From Biscogniauxia marginata (lineage: Eukaryota > Ascomycota > Sordariomycetes > Xylariales > Xylariaceae): a stretch of DNA of 64,000 nucleotides. Below the pieces are notes generated by a model that worked only from the letters and a program-made list of their open reading frames with translations, had not been told where the DNA came from and made no database searches. This document shows, one piece after another, positions 34,366-47,103 of this stretch (within the stretch, counting starts at the first letter, position 1; every line of letters begins with the position of its first letter). A program made the position numbers and the translations under genes. The DNA lies in the NCBI GenBank assembly GCA_022695795.1, contig MU404069.1, positions 186,001 through 250,000 on the forward strand, read 5' to 3'.

Positions 34366-36151
34366 CTTGGGTGCGCTGTTGCGGTATACTCCACACAGTT
34401 TTAGTTATCAATGCGCTCAATTAGTTGAAATGAAGAGGTACAGGACTTCACATCATACCTATGGAAAGAAGCAAGACATATGCAGTCCTCCTAGAGATCG
34501 GAATAGGTGTTTTGTCTGCTTTTCCGTGGTTTCTTGGTTCGCCATGGTCCGGCGATTTACCAAATCGCGGAGGGGAACGGTCCGTGGCCGCAGGCGGGAA
34601 AGCGCTCATCCATTTATGGTATTCTACATATTAATTTAGATGTCTCTCTTGAAAATACTTCACTTAGTCATAGTCAATAGTTTATAAAAGATTTCCACAT
34701 AAAGGAAGGGTGTTGCGTTCCAATGTCCAGCGGGCAGTATAAGGTAGTTAATGGTAAAAGTACATTAGGAGGAACTCTCGGAATATAAACATTCTATGGC
34801 ATCATTTTAGAGCATCATTCCACCCAGAATGACCTACTAGGTACTGATGCCAAATAATGCTAGTCTAGTAAGAGGTTAAGTATAAACTGTGATTTCTTAA
34901 GACATTTTCAGTCGCCGTGCCTAGCTATCATGTGCAAGACAAGCTTTAGCCAGGACTTAAAATGGTATGGGTTCCATGTTTTAACAGCGACCCTTACAGA
35001 GCTGCATATACAGTCAAGTGGTAGTTGTTACTTAAAAAGTTATATGAAATGGTGGGAGGGCATGATGAATTCCCCCCTCTGATCTAGTTATTCGCAAAAT
35101 ACTTATAAAAATGAAATAATAAGGACCGAAGCTCTATGGTAATTGTGTGCCCCCAACGTATCAAAACATTGCATAGTAGCCTCCTCCTCAGGACAATTCA
35201 GCGAACTCTGGCGTATAGGCACTTCTTTATCAATTTTAGAGCAATTTTGGTATATCACAAGTGAGTATCGGCCATTTTCCAAGCTATGGCCTAAATGCTA
35301 CCTACTATTTAGGTAGTCTTGTCAAAACGACAAGCAACTTTCTTTTGATTGTACCTTGTAAATGATTGAGAAGCTTCGACTCAAGCATCATACTGAGGCA
35401 CGAATAGTCAATCATAAATTACCCGAAGCATATTCTAGCCAAAGGGTGCTATCTAGAGCTCTTTGTTCCTTTTCTTTTAGGACTGGAAGATTCGGCTCAT
35501 TTGGGATCTCAACATCAGGATTAATCATGACTTTTTGGTGTAGTGGTAGGTGCAGTATATCTTGATTTTCTAATCATCCCAGCCTATCCAAGGATACTGG
35601 TAAATATAGTGCGATGACACGTATCATTGACCATAATTTTGGTTGAATTAAGCTCGCAAATACCCGGTATATTTCTTCGATTTCAATACATAGCCTCCGC
35701 AAGACATACATTTCAACGACCTGTTAGTTTTAGAGAAGTGATTTCATTTTACGGAGATCGGACTTCTGCATAAACTTTTTCTTCTTTCTGGATCAATGGG
35801 TAATTTGCAGGATACTGTGGCGAATCATTTTGCACTGTAGTTCACTATTATTTTAATGGCCTTGTTGAATACGTTTGCAGTACCTTACCACCTGAGTCCT
35901 ACATGGACACACACAAATAATACTGCAGAGATAAGTAGTAAGACAGTGTTTCACTTATCTACCCGTAGTGGAATGATTTTCTTTGTGTTCAACGCATTCT
36001 TCGGAACGACGCGGCACGGTCGAAATAGGCATAGTAGTTGCTTCTAAAAGCCAACTACTGAAAAAGAAATCGTTTCTTTAAAGCCAATAGGTATCGCTTT
36101 CGAAAACTCAGAGGCCAGTCGTTGTACAATGTTTCATACAACTAATTCAAG
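34366..36151. other. Gene-poor stretch
   Basis: About 1.8 kb of moderately AT-rich DNA with only short random frames. No remnant recognised. Confidence 0.5.
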
Positions 36152-37067
36152 ATGAAGCTTTCTATCCTATTTGCCTCGGCAACCTTCAATTTCATATCGG
36201 TTTGGGGGGATCTACATGAAAATTGGGAGCCTCCTAGACTAGGTGATGGTATGGCTTCTTCTGGATTCTGGCTCGTTCTGGCTCTGAATATCAGGAAAAC
36301 TGAATCTCAATAGTGCGATCACCCTGTCCCATGCTCAATACCTTAGCAAATCATGGTATCCTCCCCCGAGACGGCAAAGACATTACTGAGAATGATACTA
36401 TCAATGCTCTCGGCACTGGCTTGAACTTTGAGGAAGAACTTTCACGCTCTTTGCATCAAATCGCTATCACTACGAACCCGACACCCAATGCCACGATGTT
36501 TTCCCTTGATCATCTCAGCCGTCACAATATTATAGAGCACGACGCAAGTTTAAGTCGAGAAGATGCCTATTTTGGCGACCCAGCCGTCTTCAATCATACC
36601 GTTTTCGATGAGACACGAGCCTTCTGGACAGGGCCTATCGTTGATTTGCGAATGGCCGCTTTGTCTCGCTTGGCCCGTCTGGAGACTTCCAAAGTCAGAA
36701 ATCCATCCTTTACCCTCAACGAACAACAAGAACAATTAGGACTCACTGAGGATGCTCTTTATCTTTCTGTGATTGGTGATATTACCACCGCCACCGCTCT
36801 CAAATCTCAACTCGAGTATTTTTTCGGTAAACTCTTCTACCCAGTCTTCCGTCGTTTCTAGTTCAACGGACTACGCTAAGAATATATGCCGTAATAGAAA
36901 ACGAACGCTTGCCATTTAAACTAGGGTGGAGTAAGCCACATGCCTTGTCTAGTTCTGACATCGCGAATATGCTTGAAAGAGTCGTCCACGCTACCGAAGA
37001 GGTCTCTGAAGAAGTATCTAGACTCCGAAGACGACGTAGTACTATTGGCATTCACCCAGTATTCTAA
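36152..37067 (+). CDS. Chloroperoxidase-family secreted haem peroxidase, 259 aa
   Basis: Haem-thiolate haloperoxidase/peroxygenase (Peroxidase_2 family), using H2O2 to halogenate or oxygenate organic substrates outside the cell. Exons 36152-36248, 36314-36826, 36898-37067, with 65- and 71-nt introns. Signal peptide MKLSILFASATFNFISVWG. Cys37 in SPCPMLN is the proximal haem ligand; E107-H108-D109 in NIIEHDASLS is the distal acid-base site. FDETRAFWTGP and EYFFENERLPFKLGW follow, with an Arg-rich C-terminus. Asn-x-Thr sites suit secretion. Length is at the short end of the family. Without the last intron the frame would stop at 36861 and lose the C-terminus, so splicing decides the model. Confidence 0.92.
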
Positions 37068-39221
37068 ACTGATCATGAGATAGCTATACTCCGTTATGAC
37101 AAGGAGTCAGGTCTATGTTCGGTTAATCTTGATCCTTATAACCTACCTTGGTTGGTTTAGAGAGGGTACTGTCTATAACACGAGGAGATGGTACGCGATA
37201 TATATTGAGTGCTCGGGAGTTCTCTGGAATACAACACGCTTTCACATGGGATTTCCAATTTGCTATTATTGGGGAAAATACATGGTTTACTTGATTTGGG
37301 GAACAGTAGGTGTTACTCTCATGATCTACTTCTCCTCGAGCCATTCTTTTCGGTCAAAAACGACGGGTAGCTTAAGCCATTACTGTAAGGAGGAGCATGG
37401 TAAATTACTTGGTGTCTGTGGGGGCGAATATGTATATTTCGAGGAATTTAACCAATACGGACATACACGAGAAGTTTATAGTGGCCAAGTATAAGCTAAC
37501 AGACTGTGCCCAGGCAGTCTAGTAGGACATAATAAACTAGATAAGTACAGAACAATATGTATGCTCATATGTATGTAGGAGTCATCTACTCCTAGACGGG
37601 GTGAAACATTCTGTGAAAATATGACTTTCTTTGTTGTTCGCGCAGTCTTTGAGGATCTCTGGTGGCGGGGGGAGAACCAAGAAAATAAGGGCCTAACGAT
37701 AGTGGCTAGGTACATGTTTTATGATAGGCTTGCTTTAGATTCTGGCTACGACTTTTTGATATGCAAGTGTTTTCCAATTACCTCAATCGTCAAGTCTCTA
37801 GCGATAGAAATATGGATATTATACTCATACCGCTTACAATACCCAGTCAATGCTTACGCTGGCTGCGCAGCAGTCATTAAGAAGGATCTATGTTATGCCT
37901 CTGTATATAAATGACTAGAATTACTAGTATAACATTGACGAAATAATAGCTTACCATCCGTGAACAAATAAAGTCTCTAAGTGAGGGCATAGTAGTAATA
38001 TGTCTTATCAGTATTAGCAGATGTAGGAATCGAAAGATTTATAGACACTGCACCTATTGAAAATAAGTATTGGATAGTACAACTACTAAGTAAGCTTTTA
38101 ATTCCGAAAATGACCCTTTGACTTAATCATTTCCTCTGAGTGAAAAGTAAGAATAGGCGATTAGTTTCATTAGGGTGAGTTATCAAGAATTACTCTATGA
38201 TACATGATTTGCTGTCCTCGAACCTTAACTTTCGTGCATGTCGTGCTTATTTCTAAATATCCGCAATAAATCATCTGTTGAATTGAATGATTGAAGCCAC
38301 CAAAAAGAAAGGATTGTGGGATGTATTAGGCGTGGTCCTGAGAATCTGTGTAGCTACTTAAAAATTTGCATTTAAACCCTTGGTGCATTGACCACCCCAC
38401 ACATCTCATAATAATATGAGTGTTGTAAATAGATAGTCTAAACCTAAAACATTTGAACCACATTCAGTTAGCCCTTATTAACACACGTATAATTATATTA
38501 GTCGCATTCAGTCATTTTTACCTCTTTGGTTGCGAACACATGACGTTATGAATATATACCCTTAACTTTTTATTACATATTCCGATTATTGATTAAGAGA
38601 CATATAATATTAATGAAAATTACCTAATCATTTTAAGATCTCCAGTTGCCTTTATGGAGTTGGTCAGTGCACTGGACCATTAAGATCAGCCGGATTCTAG
38701 ACTAACATAACATCAATTCGCACGCTCCTCTCATCACCATGAAGAATACCTATAAAACTTTATGTAGTATATGGACCGTGCATTGGGCATTCCCCTCCTC
38801 CCGATAGCAAGCTATGTAACGATGAGAGAAAAAAAACTTGTCGTCATTAGCCGTACAAGAGCCAAGATAAGCTACATTGGTGAGCTATGTTAACGAGCTA
38901 CTCTGACAAGGTACGTTAGGCCTATACAATAGACTAAAGTCGACTAGACATAGCTAATCTCAATAAAACGAGGGACTCGTAACGGTGGATTCATATAACC
39001 ATAGTTCAAGGTTAACTTCTTTTATGCATATGTTAAGCGGTAATTACTTACGACCATACAAGTATAGATATGTACATGTTGCTAGGGGTTGTCTAAAAAG
39101 GGTTGAAGAAGCTGTATGTAGATTTAAAGTTTCTGATCGTTATTGTGTACCTGCTTTCTCTGCATCTATTTAGCTGGTCTCTGTATTCTTTTAATTTCCC
39201 TATTGGTCAGGATGTGCCGCC
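37068..39221. other. Gene-poor stretch
   Basis: About 2.2 kb. A 132-codon plus-strand frame (37096-37494), rich in Tyr and Trp, has no recognisable family or splice support; other frames are short. Confidence 0.45.
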
Positions 39222-39419
39222 TTGACGTTCTATGCTGGGGCTGTCCGTGTACCTTAGGATAATATACATTGGGTCATCCTCTCTGGGATCACCATTTACA
39301 TGGGTCGATATACCATCTTGGCGCCAATTTCCTGGTGGTGGACCATTACCACAGTCATGATGGGTTTGGTATACTATGGCCCTGCTTGTGCGTACGAGGC
39401 ATTGCTAGATTCTGGTTAA
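39222..39419 (+). pseudogene. Fragment of a polytopic membrane protein with an in-frame stop
   Basis: The frame reads LTFYAGAVRVP, TAG (39255-39257), DNIHWVILSGITIYMGRYTI, then a Trp-rich helix SWWWTITTVMMGLVYYGPA and stop at 39417-39419. Two to three hydrophobic helices in one continuous frame with a single stop (again explicable as CAG to TAG) look like the 3' end of a decayed gene. I cannot name the family. It lies 134 bases before the monooxygenase. Confidence 0.45.
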
Positions 39420-39552
39420 TGGACATCGATTACTCGAAATATATGAGATAATATATATACGCAGGTAGATCACTTTGCTGTCGTCATGCCAGGTATACCG
39501 ACCATAGACTCGTTTCCATAAGCTCGTCTTCGCCAACATCTTACCATCAACA

Positions 39553-40901
39553 ATGGCGAAAGGTTTCCGTGCCATCATTGCCGGTGGCGGTGTCAGTGGG
39601 CTTACGCTAGCCAATGCCTTCGATAAGGCAGGCATTGACTATGTCCTACTCGAGAAGCGCGACATCGCCCCTGATGTAGGCATTGCGATGTCGACACTAC
39701 CGAATTCGAGTATCGTCCATCAACAACTCGGGATCACGACAGACCTTCCGGTTCCCGTTCTCCGGCACAAGCACTTTGTCGGAAAAGGGCACATGTTCCG
39801 GGAGACACGAGAACTCACTATAGTAACCGAACGTATCCAGCGCGGCATGATAGCCATGCCGCGGGATTACTATCTAGGCAAACTCTACGACAATATTGCA
39901 GACAAATCGAAGATCCGTTCCAGGAATGGAGTGGCCTCCTATACCGAGACTGAGGAGGGAGTAACGGTTGTGACAGAACAGGGCGAGACGATCACCGGCA
40001 GCATTCTGATCGGCGCGGACGGCGCACACAGCATGGTTCGGAGTCTCTTGGCTGATTCCCTCAAAAAGACAGATCCAGAGCGGTCAAAAGACCTCGTACA
40101 TCCGTGGGTCACGAAGTACAAGGTTATGCTCGGCGCGTCTAAGAACGATGAACTGAAACCGCATATCGACCTCGGAACGGCCAATTCTTGTTACTATCGA
40201 CGTGTAGGAGGCACATGCTTGTCGAGCGTCCCGGGGATCATCTACTGGACCATGTATGTCCCGCTTGAAAAGCCAACGAAGGATCGTCTGAAATTTTGCC
40301 GAGATGACCTAGAAGCTACAATTGCGGAATATGGTCACCTGCATATGGGTAGTACGTTTACGTACCAGGACCTCTGGGACAATCAGATTGCCACCGAGAT
40401 GGTGCAGATGGAAGAAGGCATCGTTTGTACTCGATGGAATAACGGTGGCCGCGTGGTGCTCATTGGGGACTCAGTCCAAAAGGTAAGACATTCAAACCCG
40501 ACCGATTACCCTGTGTATTGGAAAGGCAGATCTGACATCATCTGAAGGCAACGCCAAACCTGGGCATGGGAGGAAACTCCGCAGTGGAGGCGGTGTGCCA
40601 TTTGATGAACGGGCTCGTGCCATTGCTAAAGACTAATCCCAACCCGTCGACGAAACAACTTGTTGAAGTCTTTGATCAATACGAAACCAAGCATCGGCCA
40701 AGGGGAGACCTAGTCGTCACCTTAGGTAGCTACGCGGTGCTGTTTGATACCCAGGAGACTTGGTGGCTGCGGCTGCTCCGGATGCTGCTCCGATGGATTC
40801 CAGACATTGCTCTAGCGCGTGCTTTCTTGGCTTATCTCCAGGGGGCACCACGGCTCGACTTCTTGCCAGATCCTGATGCCGGTAGCAAGTTCGCGAGTTA
40901 G
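39553..40901 (+). CDS. FAD-dependent monooxygenase (PaxM-like epoxidase group), 427 aa
   Basis: Group A flavoprotein monooxygenase; members in fungal meroterpenoid and indole-diterpene clusters epoxidise prenyl chains. Exons 39553-40482 and 40548-40901 (65-nt intron, phase 0). FAD Rossmann motif GGGVSG (11-16) with Glu34 (LLEKRD), DG motif GADGAHSMVRS, and the C-terminal FAD motif GDSVQKATPNLGMGGN, which spans the splice site. The expected Ala after GD is Ser, and the usual His of VHK is Gln. After residue 350 a WLRLLRMLLRWIPDIALARAFLAYLQ amphipathic or membrane-associated helix is present. Neighbours give no prenyltransferase or cyclase, so the product pathway is unknown. Confidence 0.9.
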
Positions 40902-43900
40902 GATTCGAGAGGGGCAATGTAATTTGGTTAGTGTAGAACCATAGTTCCTTTAACGTCCTTAGGCCATTCTGAATACTTACTCTAGATTGCTGGCAGGCCC
41001 TGAGCAGGAGACGGGCATTTTTATTCTTGAGTTGATGCTGGACGCACCACCAATAGACTAATATGCTTGGGAAATGTATGAACTTATATGTAGGATATTG
41101 GATTGTATGTTACGAGTGATGCTTTCGTTGTTCATACGCATAGACGTGCAGATAGTCTATAGTATCTATACTGGGGGGTTTTTCTGCAGTTGCTAGGCGT
41201 ATTATGCATTCCCACCAAGTGGTTTAGTCACTGTTTCCCATGCTGAGCCCGACTGTCAGGTAAGTGGATGATATCGAGTGGGTTGAGTAGTCTTAGTGTC
41301 GTGATGTAGGACAAGAGAAATAGTTGAAACCCGGACCCCTCTCCTAATCTTCAGAGGACGTCTTTAGACCCTGCACGTTACTTATTTAATAGGAACGGCT
41401 TTAGGTTAAGATGCTACCGTTACAAACCGGTAGGCTAGTAATTACCCCCTGTCAGGGTCTAGATGCGGTACTAGGTATGTATTAGGATCAGAGCTACAAA
41501 GTGGGGCTACGAGGACGCTTTGTAGACATCGCAGTCGTTACCTGGGAGTCTATCATTATTTGGCCTATAGTTAGCGAACCTGCTGGTGCAGACAAGAGTA
41601 TCCCAATTATTCTTGTGTAATCCTGATCCATGTATGTAAACTTGTGCAGAGATGTGACTTTCGTTCCTGCTAGTCTGGTGTCTTAGTAGATATTTAATAC
41701 TTAGGTAGCTACTCTGAGATTATACTGTCATACTTCGGATGTGTATATTTCAACAACCCTGGTGATTTTACGGCTTCACGGCAAATAAGCTATCGCCCTT
41801 GTCCTTTAATCTCCTACAGCCAATCCCAGACCAGCTTAAGTAAATCAGTTCATCACTGTCGCAGGAACTTTTTCGAAGATGGTGGCATCATAAAATATTT
41901 TTCCCAACGTATGGAATACAACCCTGGATCACATAATCCTTGCGTCGATCGTTTAAACTGCCCTAGTTTGTTCTAAAGAGGTAACGCTTGTAGATGAGAA
42001 GCAGGTTATACCGGTCCGTGATTATGGCTCGTAAAAGATAAACAATCTACTAGCAGGGATTCTAATGAGTTGTGCCTTAAACGTTGTTAGCTGTTCGGAT
42101 TCAATAAAAGTTGAAGAGCAAGGATTTACTATAGAAGCAGGATGATGATGATGGGACGTTGGGTGTCTTAATAAATTTACAAAGCTTTGAGCTCATACGT
42201 ATTTCACTAGCTAATAAGTGCATAGAACTAGTGAGGTCTAAATTTTTTTTTTCCCCTACAGAATAGAACAACCTCTTTTATAGACATAAACACTTAACCG
42301 CGTAGCTTAGATTTCTTTTTCCCCATAACGCTTCTCTAGATGCCCCAGATTTAGTACATCCCGGTACATAGCTCTGAAACAGCTGCACGGAGAAGAAGAA
42401 AAATTCTGACCCTAATATACGACACGCACAAGCGTGGCATTGGGCGTTTCTTTGATTTACCCCAGATCATTGTGATGGGCGATCAATTTTCGGAGCGGGC
42501 TCCGTGCCAGTTTCTCTCTACAAATGGGTCATAACTGAGCTCGGGGACCAATACTGACGTAGGTCTTCAACAATCAATGGTTCATGAGAATGAGGAATAG
42601 CTAATATTTTCAATGACGTGGTTTTTGACAGGCAAAATAAGGACTCTTGATAAGGCATACTATGATAAATAGGGGCTTATATGCTTGGGGTTCGCATCGA
42701 CGTATGTACGTATGTACAGCATTTATGAGAATGTTTTGCGGGTTAGGAACAGTGGACCTCTCCACCTGTCCCCTATTTACCATCAACCACTCGATAAAGT
42801 TGTAAAGGCCTATCCCTACACATACGTAATTGAAAGGGGGTCTAATACCTAAGTCTTTCGGTGAACTCTGCCCCAGATGTGGGACTTTGTTCTCAAGAAA
42901 TGATCCAGGACTTCTATAACAATAGTTTAGTATGTATTAGCCTATTAGACCGTCAAGTAATTCTGACAACTATATATGCCTTCATGACCATAAATCTTAG
43001 CACGCTCAGCTAATCCATGTATATATATGACGATCCTCAGATGGCTAGCTTCGGATCCGGTGCGACGGACTTGGAATCAGATTCGTTACATGCCAAACCA
43101 AAGCAACGAGTTTCCTGGAAACATCAATGATCACCTTGCTGTGCAAACATGGCATTATTCTCCGCGGAAGTACAGTTAGTCTGCCTTCGTTGGTTAGTTT
43201 ATAGGTACATAAATTATGTCGCGAATCCTGATACGAGCGCTTGTTCAACAACCTTGTAGGAGATCATGGATCCTTTCTTTGAGAAGATGGATTTCATCCG
43301 AAGACGGGTTATATGAACTTTAACATCGCTTTTGGACTAATCACCCTGTGGATTCCTACCAGAACTGTCTAGGTATCTAGGGACAAAAGACCCTGACTAT
43401 TAAGGTGGTGTAGGAGCTAACAACCTATCCTAGACTGTTTACAGAAGACGTAGGAAAGGACATCGACAAAACACCTACCCCAGGGCACATCAGCTGTCAC
43501 AATTTGTATTCTACATGAATGGGTAATAATATTTTTTGCGCGACAGTCTAGAACCATAATTGGAACCAAAGAAATATGGATGGAGGAACCTACACCCTGT
43601 TCGCACCGTTGTAAGCCTCCCGCTAGCGAATCACGTTAGTAGTTCAGAGATACCATCTGTGAGGCTTTTGGCACCAACAAATTGATGATTGAAGATTTAT
43701 TGACAAGCCCAAGACTCAAAGTCCACAATATAGTAACCCAGCTGTTTTTAGCCACGAAGCTAGGTGTAGATATATTTGTAGAGATCGTATAGTTCTTACC
43801 CCTGCGAAGTGCATTGCTACGTAGTTCCACTAATGACACGATAAAAAGTTTAGTCACTAATATCACCCAAAACAAATTCCCACTAGTAGCCTTGCGATGA

Positions 43901-45474
43901 TACTAAGTATATGCAGCACAATGCGTCTATAATCATTCGCACAGAAAATCTCACTAATTATGCGAGATTGGATACATCTCGCTACCAAATATATCTTTAT
44001 CTAGGATTCTAGCAACTTTGCCTTCCTTAATCGCCTAAGTGTAGAAGCGGGATACATAGAACTTCTCTTCTATCCCATTGATAGTGCCCAAACTTGGAAA
44101 AGCCGGTCCAGAAGCCGCGGTAATCGAAACCAACATCCTATTAACTTGGGTACTAGAAGTCCATTGATTAATGGTGTTACGTTCATGATAAGTCCTCAAG
44201 TAGTACATGGATCATTTGTAAGTTCGGGATCTCAAGGGCCGGGCTGACAGGGGAGTATAAATTAACAATAATACTGGGACTCGCTTCCATAATCCTTCGT
44301 GGCTGCTATCCGTCAACCGGGACTTAGAAGTGCTACCTTATTTGAGTAAAGTGTTCAAACTACGGGGTGCACAGACACTAGTCAGGGACGGCACAGATTC
44401 TATACTCTGGTCCTGACAGCTACCTATACAGTATTATGTAAAAGCCTTTACAGGGTTTAAATAGATGGGTTCAGGAACTGTTCGCGCTAAGGTAGCTATC
44501 GTGTGATCCATATTCCAGAATATCCATCGAGAATAGCTGTGCCTGCTTGCGTAAGGGGGGAAATGACAGTTGAGAACATGTCATTCAGGGTTATAAACAT
44601 TCGAAAACCAATTGAAGTAAAATTCTGTTGTTTTATAGGGAAAAAGTGTTATGCGCCTTAGCTTAGTGAGGCTTATATTTCAACAAATACATCTTTTCAT
44701 ATGGAACAGACGCAGACGCAGTCCTTATTTGATAATATCAATCCAACCCTGATGTGCTGTTTTATAGGTAGTTATGAAGTTAGCGAGAACGAATGAACTA
44801 CATGTAGATAATGTAACTAGAAAAAGATAACTACCTAAGGTACTTGCGGTAGTCCAGGCTAAACCAAGGCCCATACTGACTTCGACACAAATAGTAGTTG
44901 CTTAGGTATGTTTCGATGATATCTATATCATACCGCCAACATGATTAAGCCGATCTCTTTATATCAGGATATATGTGATAGGACAATAATATCCTAACTA
45001 ATGAGTTCTGCAACACTCCCTGAGTATTCCTCGTCTTTTGAAATCCTGGCTAACTTGTCTGTAGAGCTAATTGACCACAGTGAATCATCAACGTGCACGA
45101 GAACGTTGCTCGCTGAAGACAAATCTTCCTCCAGAGAATAGGGTAGATGAGCTAGGAATGTTTGTGGTTCAAGGACGGCAAAAGCTGGGTCCGAGATGGA
45201 CCTATGTGTGCATGTTCCATCCCTCAGCATTAAATACGCTTTAGTTTTCAGAACATACTTGAAGTCATAGCTAGTTCTTTCTGACACCCCTTAAAGGACG
45301 TCTGAGCTGTTATAATCAGCGCCAGGTAAACAATAATGCATTGAGACGATTGAAGTACACTGAAGAATACTCCACCCAGGAGTCTCTGCCAACGATCCTG
45401 AATTTTCTCAGGACCCGTTCAAATCTCATTACTCATACCTATAGCCGGACCCGTATGTTATCTAGAGACTAGTA
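40902..45474. other. Long gene-poor region (4.6 kb)
   Basis: No gene that I can support. The short frames at 43045-43251, 43636-43875 and 45287-44994 (all minus; the last begins with GTG) show no family resemblance. Composition is intermediate, not as AT-rich as the RIP island. A CAGAAGCCGCGGTAAT string near 44109 recalls an rRNA loop but stands alone. Confidence 0.5.
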
Positions 45475-47103
45475 CTATCGCAACGGAACCACTAGCCTCC
45501 TGTGATTGGATAAGGGGCAGAAAGGTGACATATCACATGAATACCTATGTTTCTCACATGAGGGCAGATCCGAGGCCCTCTCCAGCCTACAGTCTGCCTG
45601 ACTGCATCTATGGCGGGCACAATACATGCTGCCTACTTCAGATTTTCTCGGGCAGGGCATGGAGCCGCGACAGGCGTGTTCGGGACAGTAAGCTCCCCCA
45701 TCTGACATCCTTGGGGACACGCAGCCAATTATCCGGCAGGCATGGCCTTCGCAGTAACTGCTCCGCCCACAGCGCGAGTTGAGACACGGCCGCAGACCCC
45801 AAGCGCAGGCACCATGCCGCTCGCACAAGCCACCCGACCGCGGCGTCGGGTCGTAGCAGCTCCTCTGGACGCAGGTATGGAACCGGCAGCCGACGTGCTC
45901 GCGGTATGCGCCCCGGTCGTCGCTCCAGAACCGCGAGTTCGGGCACGGCTGGGCCTGGCACTCGTGGTGCGAGCAGTAGGCGCCCCTTGAGACCCGCGGC
46001 GCGCAGTGCTCGGCGGTGCAAGTGTGCTGGCGGCAGTATGGGCCGACGAGCACGCCGTCCTCGAGGACCTGCTCGGCGCAGCCGCCGAGCGCGCACGTGT
46101 GGGTGCGGCAGTAGCCATCGTGGCTAAGGGGCGAGTCGGGACACCCGCCCCAGCGGCACGCGTGGTTACTGTACTCGCCGATGAAATTCTTCCGCGGACG
46201 CAGAACTCTCCGTCTGTTATACGCGTCGTGATGATGAGCACTGCTGTCGAGTACCTCGATATCTGGCATCGGCGTCGACGGCCGCTCGTGCGACCGGTCT
46301 CTGTGTTTGGTGCAGTACCGTAGGCCCTGCTTCCGGATGGCGGGACACCCATCGCTGGCGCACTTGTGGGAACCGCAGTATCTACTCCTGTCGGCCTGGC
46401 CCCTTTCGCAGTCGCCGACCTCGCATTGGTGGCGGGGGCAGAAATTTGCGTGAGCTGGGCGGAGGGCTTGACATCCGTGTATCTCGCACTTGTGCCGTCT
46501 GCAAAGCGCACTTGACGATGTGATTCCGCGTGCGCAGTCCTTGACCTGACATATGTGGCCTCGGCAAAATTCGGACCAGATCTCACGGCGTCTCCCGCAG
46601 TCTTGCTGTCGACATGCGTGAAAAGCACAGAAGGATCTTTCGGTGCTGGAGAGCCTTGCGGCCACGCATGATACTTGCCGGCACTTGTGGTCTGAGCAAT
46701 ACCGTGAGGGACGGGTCGCGCGAGATCTGCACTCAGGCCATCGACAGCTATGTTTCGAGCAATAGATTTCGCCTTCTCCCGTTTCCCTGTGGCTAATACA
46801 GCTCTCTACATGACACTTGTGTTTCCGGCAGTAGCTGCTCGCCCCAATGGCACGCTTCTTGCAGAGCTTAGTCTCGCAGCGATTCGTTGCATGTGTTATC
46901 ACTATCACAGGTACGGTCATTGGTCCCGGGGACGATGGTGAAGTGGTATTTCTCTGATCTTGAGGTACAAAGTGACGCTGAGCCCGGCGCTCGTCGCCCT
47001 CTGTGTAAGCTGGTGGCGGCGTGCCAGGCGTGCTAGGCTCTTGGGGAAAGGGAGAACGAAGAGGATTCTGTTCTCGTGATGTTGAAATGCGTCGTGAAGA
47101 CAT
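45475..47103 (-). CDS. Cys/His-rich tandem-module protein, 542 aa, intronless; unknown function
   Basis: I do not recognise this family. After a Pro/Ser-rich, probably disordered N-terminus (1-75), residues 76 to about 525 are about 18 tandem modules of 21-29 residues. The consensus is C-x4-C-x(8-16)-(Y/F)C-x2-H-(x)1, with the next module starting at once. Nine modules, a basic linker of about 45 residues (HHHDAYNRRRVLRPRKNF), then nine more. Module 13 has an extended middle and module 15 an extra Cys. Each unit offers three Cys and one His, a plausible zinc site, so the protein could bind some 18 metal ions. Arg/Lys richness would suit nucleic-acid binding. No signal peptide or membrane segment. 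Codon use is GC-rich; the regular spacing shows the frame is under selection. Confidence 0.88.
   Translation of the reverse strand: MSSRRISTSREQNPLRSPFPQEPSTPGTPPPAYTEGDERRAQRHFVPQDQRNTTSPSSPGPMTVPVIVITHATNRCETKLCKKRAIGASSYCRKHKCHVESCISHRETGEGEIYCSKHSCRWPECRSRATRPSRYCSDHKCRQVSCVAARLSSTERSFCAFHACRQQDCGRRREIWSEFCRGHICQVKDCARGITSSSALCRRHKCEIHGCQALRPAHANFCPRHQCEVGDCERGQADRSRYCGSHKCASDGCPAIRKQGLRYCTKHRDRSHERPSTPMPDIEVLDSSAHHHDAYNRRRVLRPRKNFIGEYSNHACRWGGCPDSPLSHDGYCRTHTCALGGCAEQVLEDGVLVGPYCRQHTCTAEHCAPRVSRGAYCSHHECQAQPCPNSRFWSDDRGAYREHVGCRFHTCVQRSCYDPTPRSGGLCERHGACAWGLRPCLNSRCGRSSYCEGHACRIIGCVSPRMSDGGAYCPEHACRGSMPCPRKSEVGSMYCARHRCSQADCRLERASDLPSCEKHRYSCDMSPFCPLSNHRRLVVPLR

Noticed and set aside
37096..37494. 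132-codon plus-strand frame
   Set aside because: Longest frame in a gene-poor stretch, but Tyr/Trp-rich with no motif, splice or homologue I can cite.
44100..44130. CAGAAGCCGCGGTAAT string resembling the small-subunit rRNA 530 loop
   Set aside because: No flanking rRNA helices; the surrounding sequence reads equally well as a protein scrap. Chance match.
44995..45287. 97-codon minus-strand frame
   Set aside because: Opens with GTG, not ATG, and no flanking exon could be joined.
45729..46628. 299-codon frame overlapping the Cys/His protein
   Set aside because: Same-strand alternate frame created by the regular repeat; Ala/Thr/Arg-rich, no domain.
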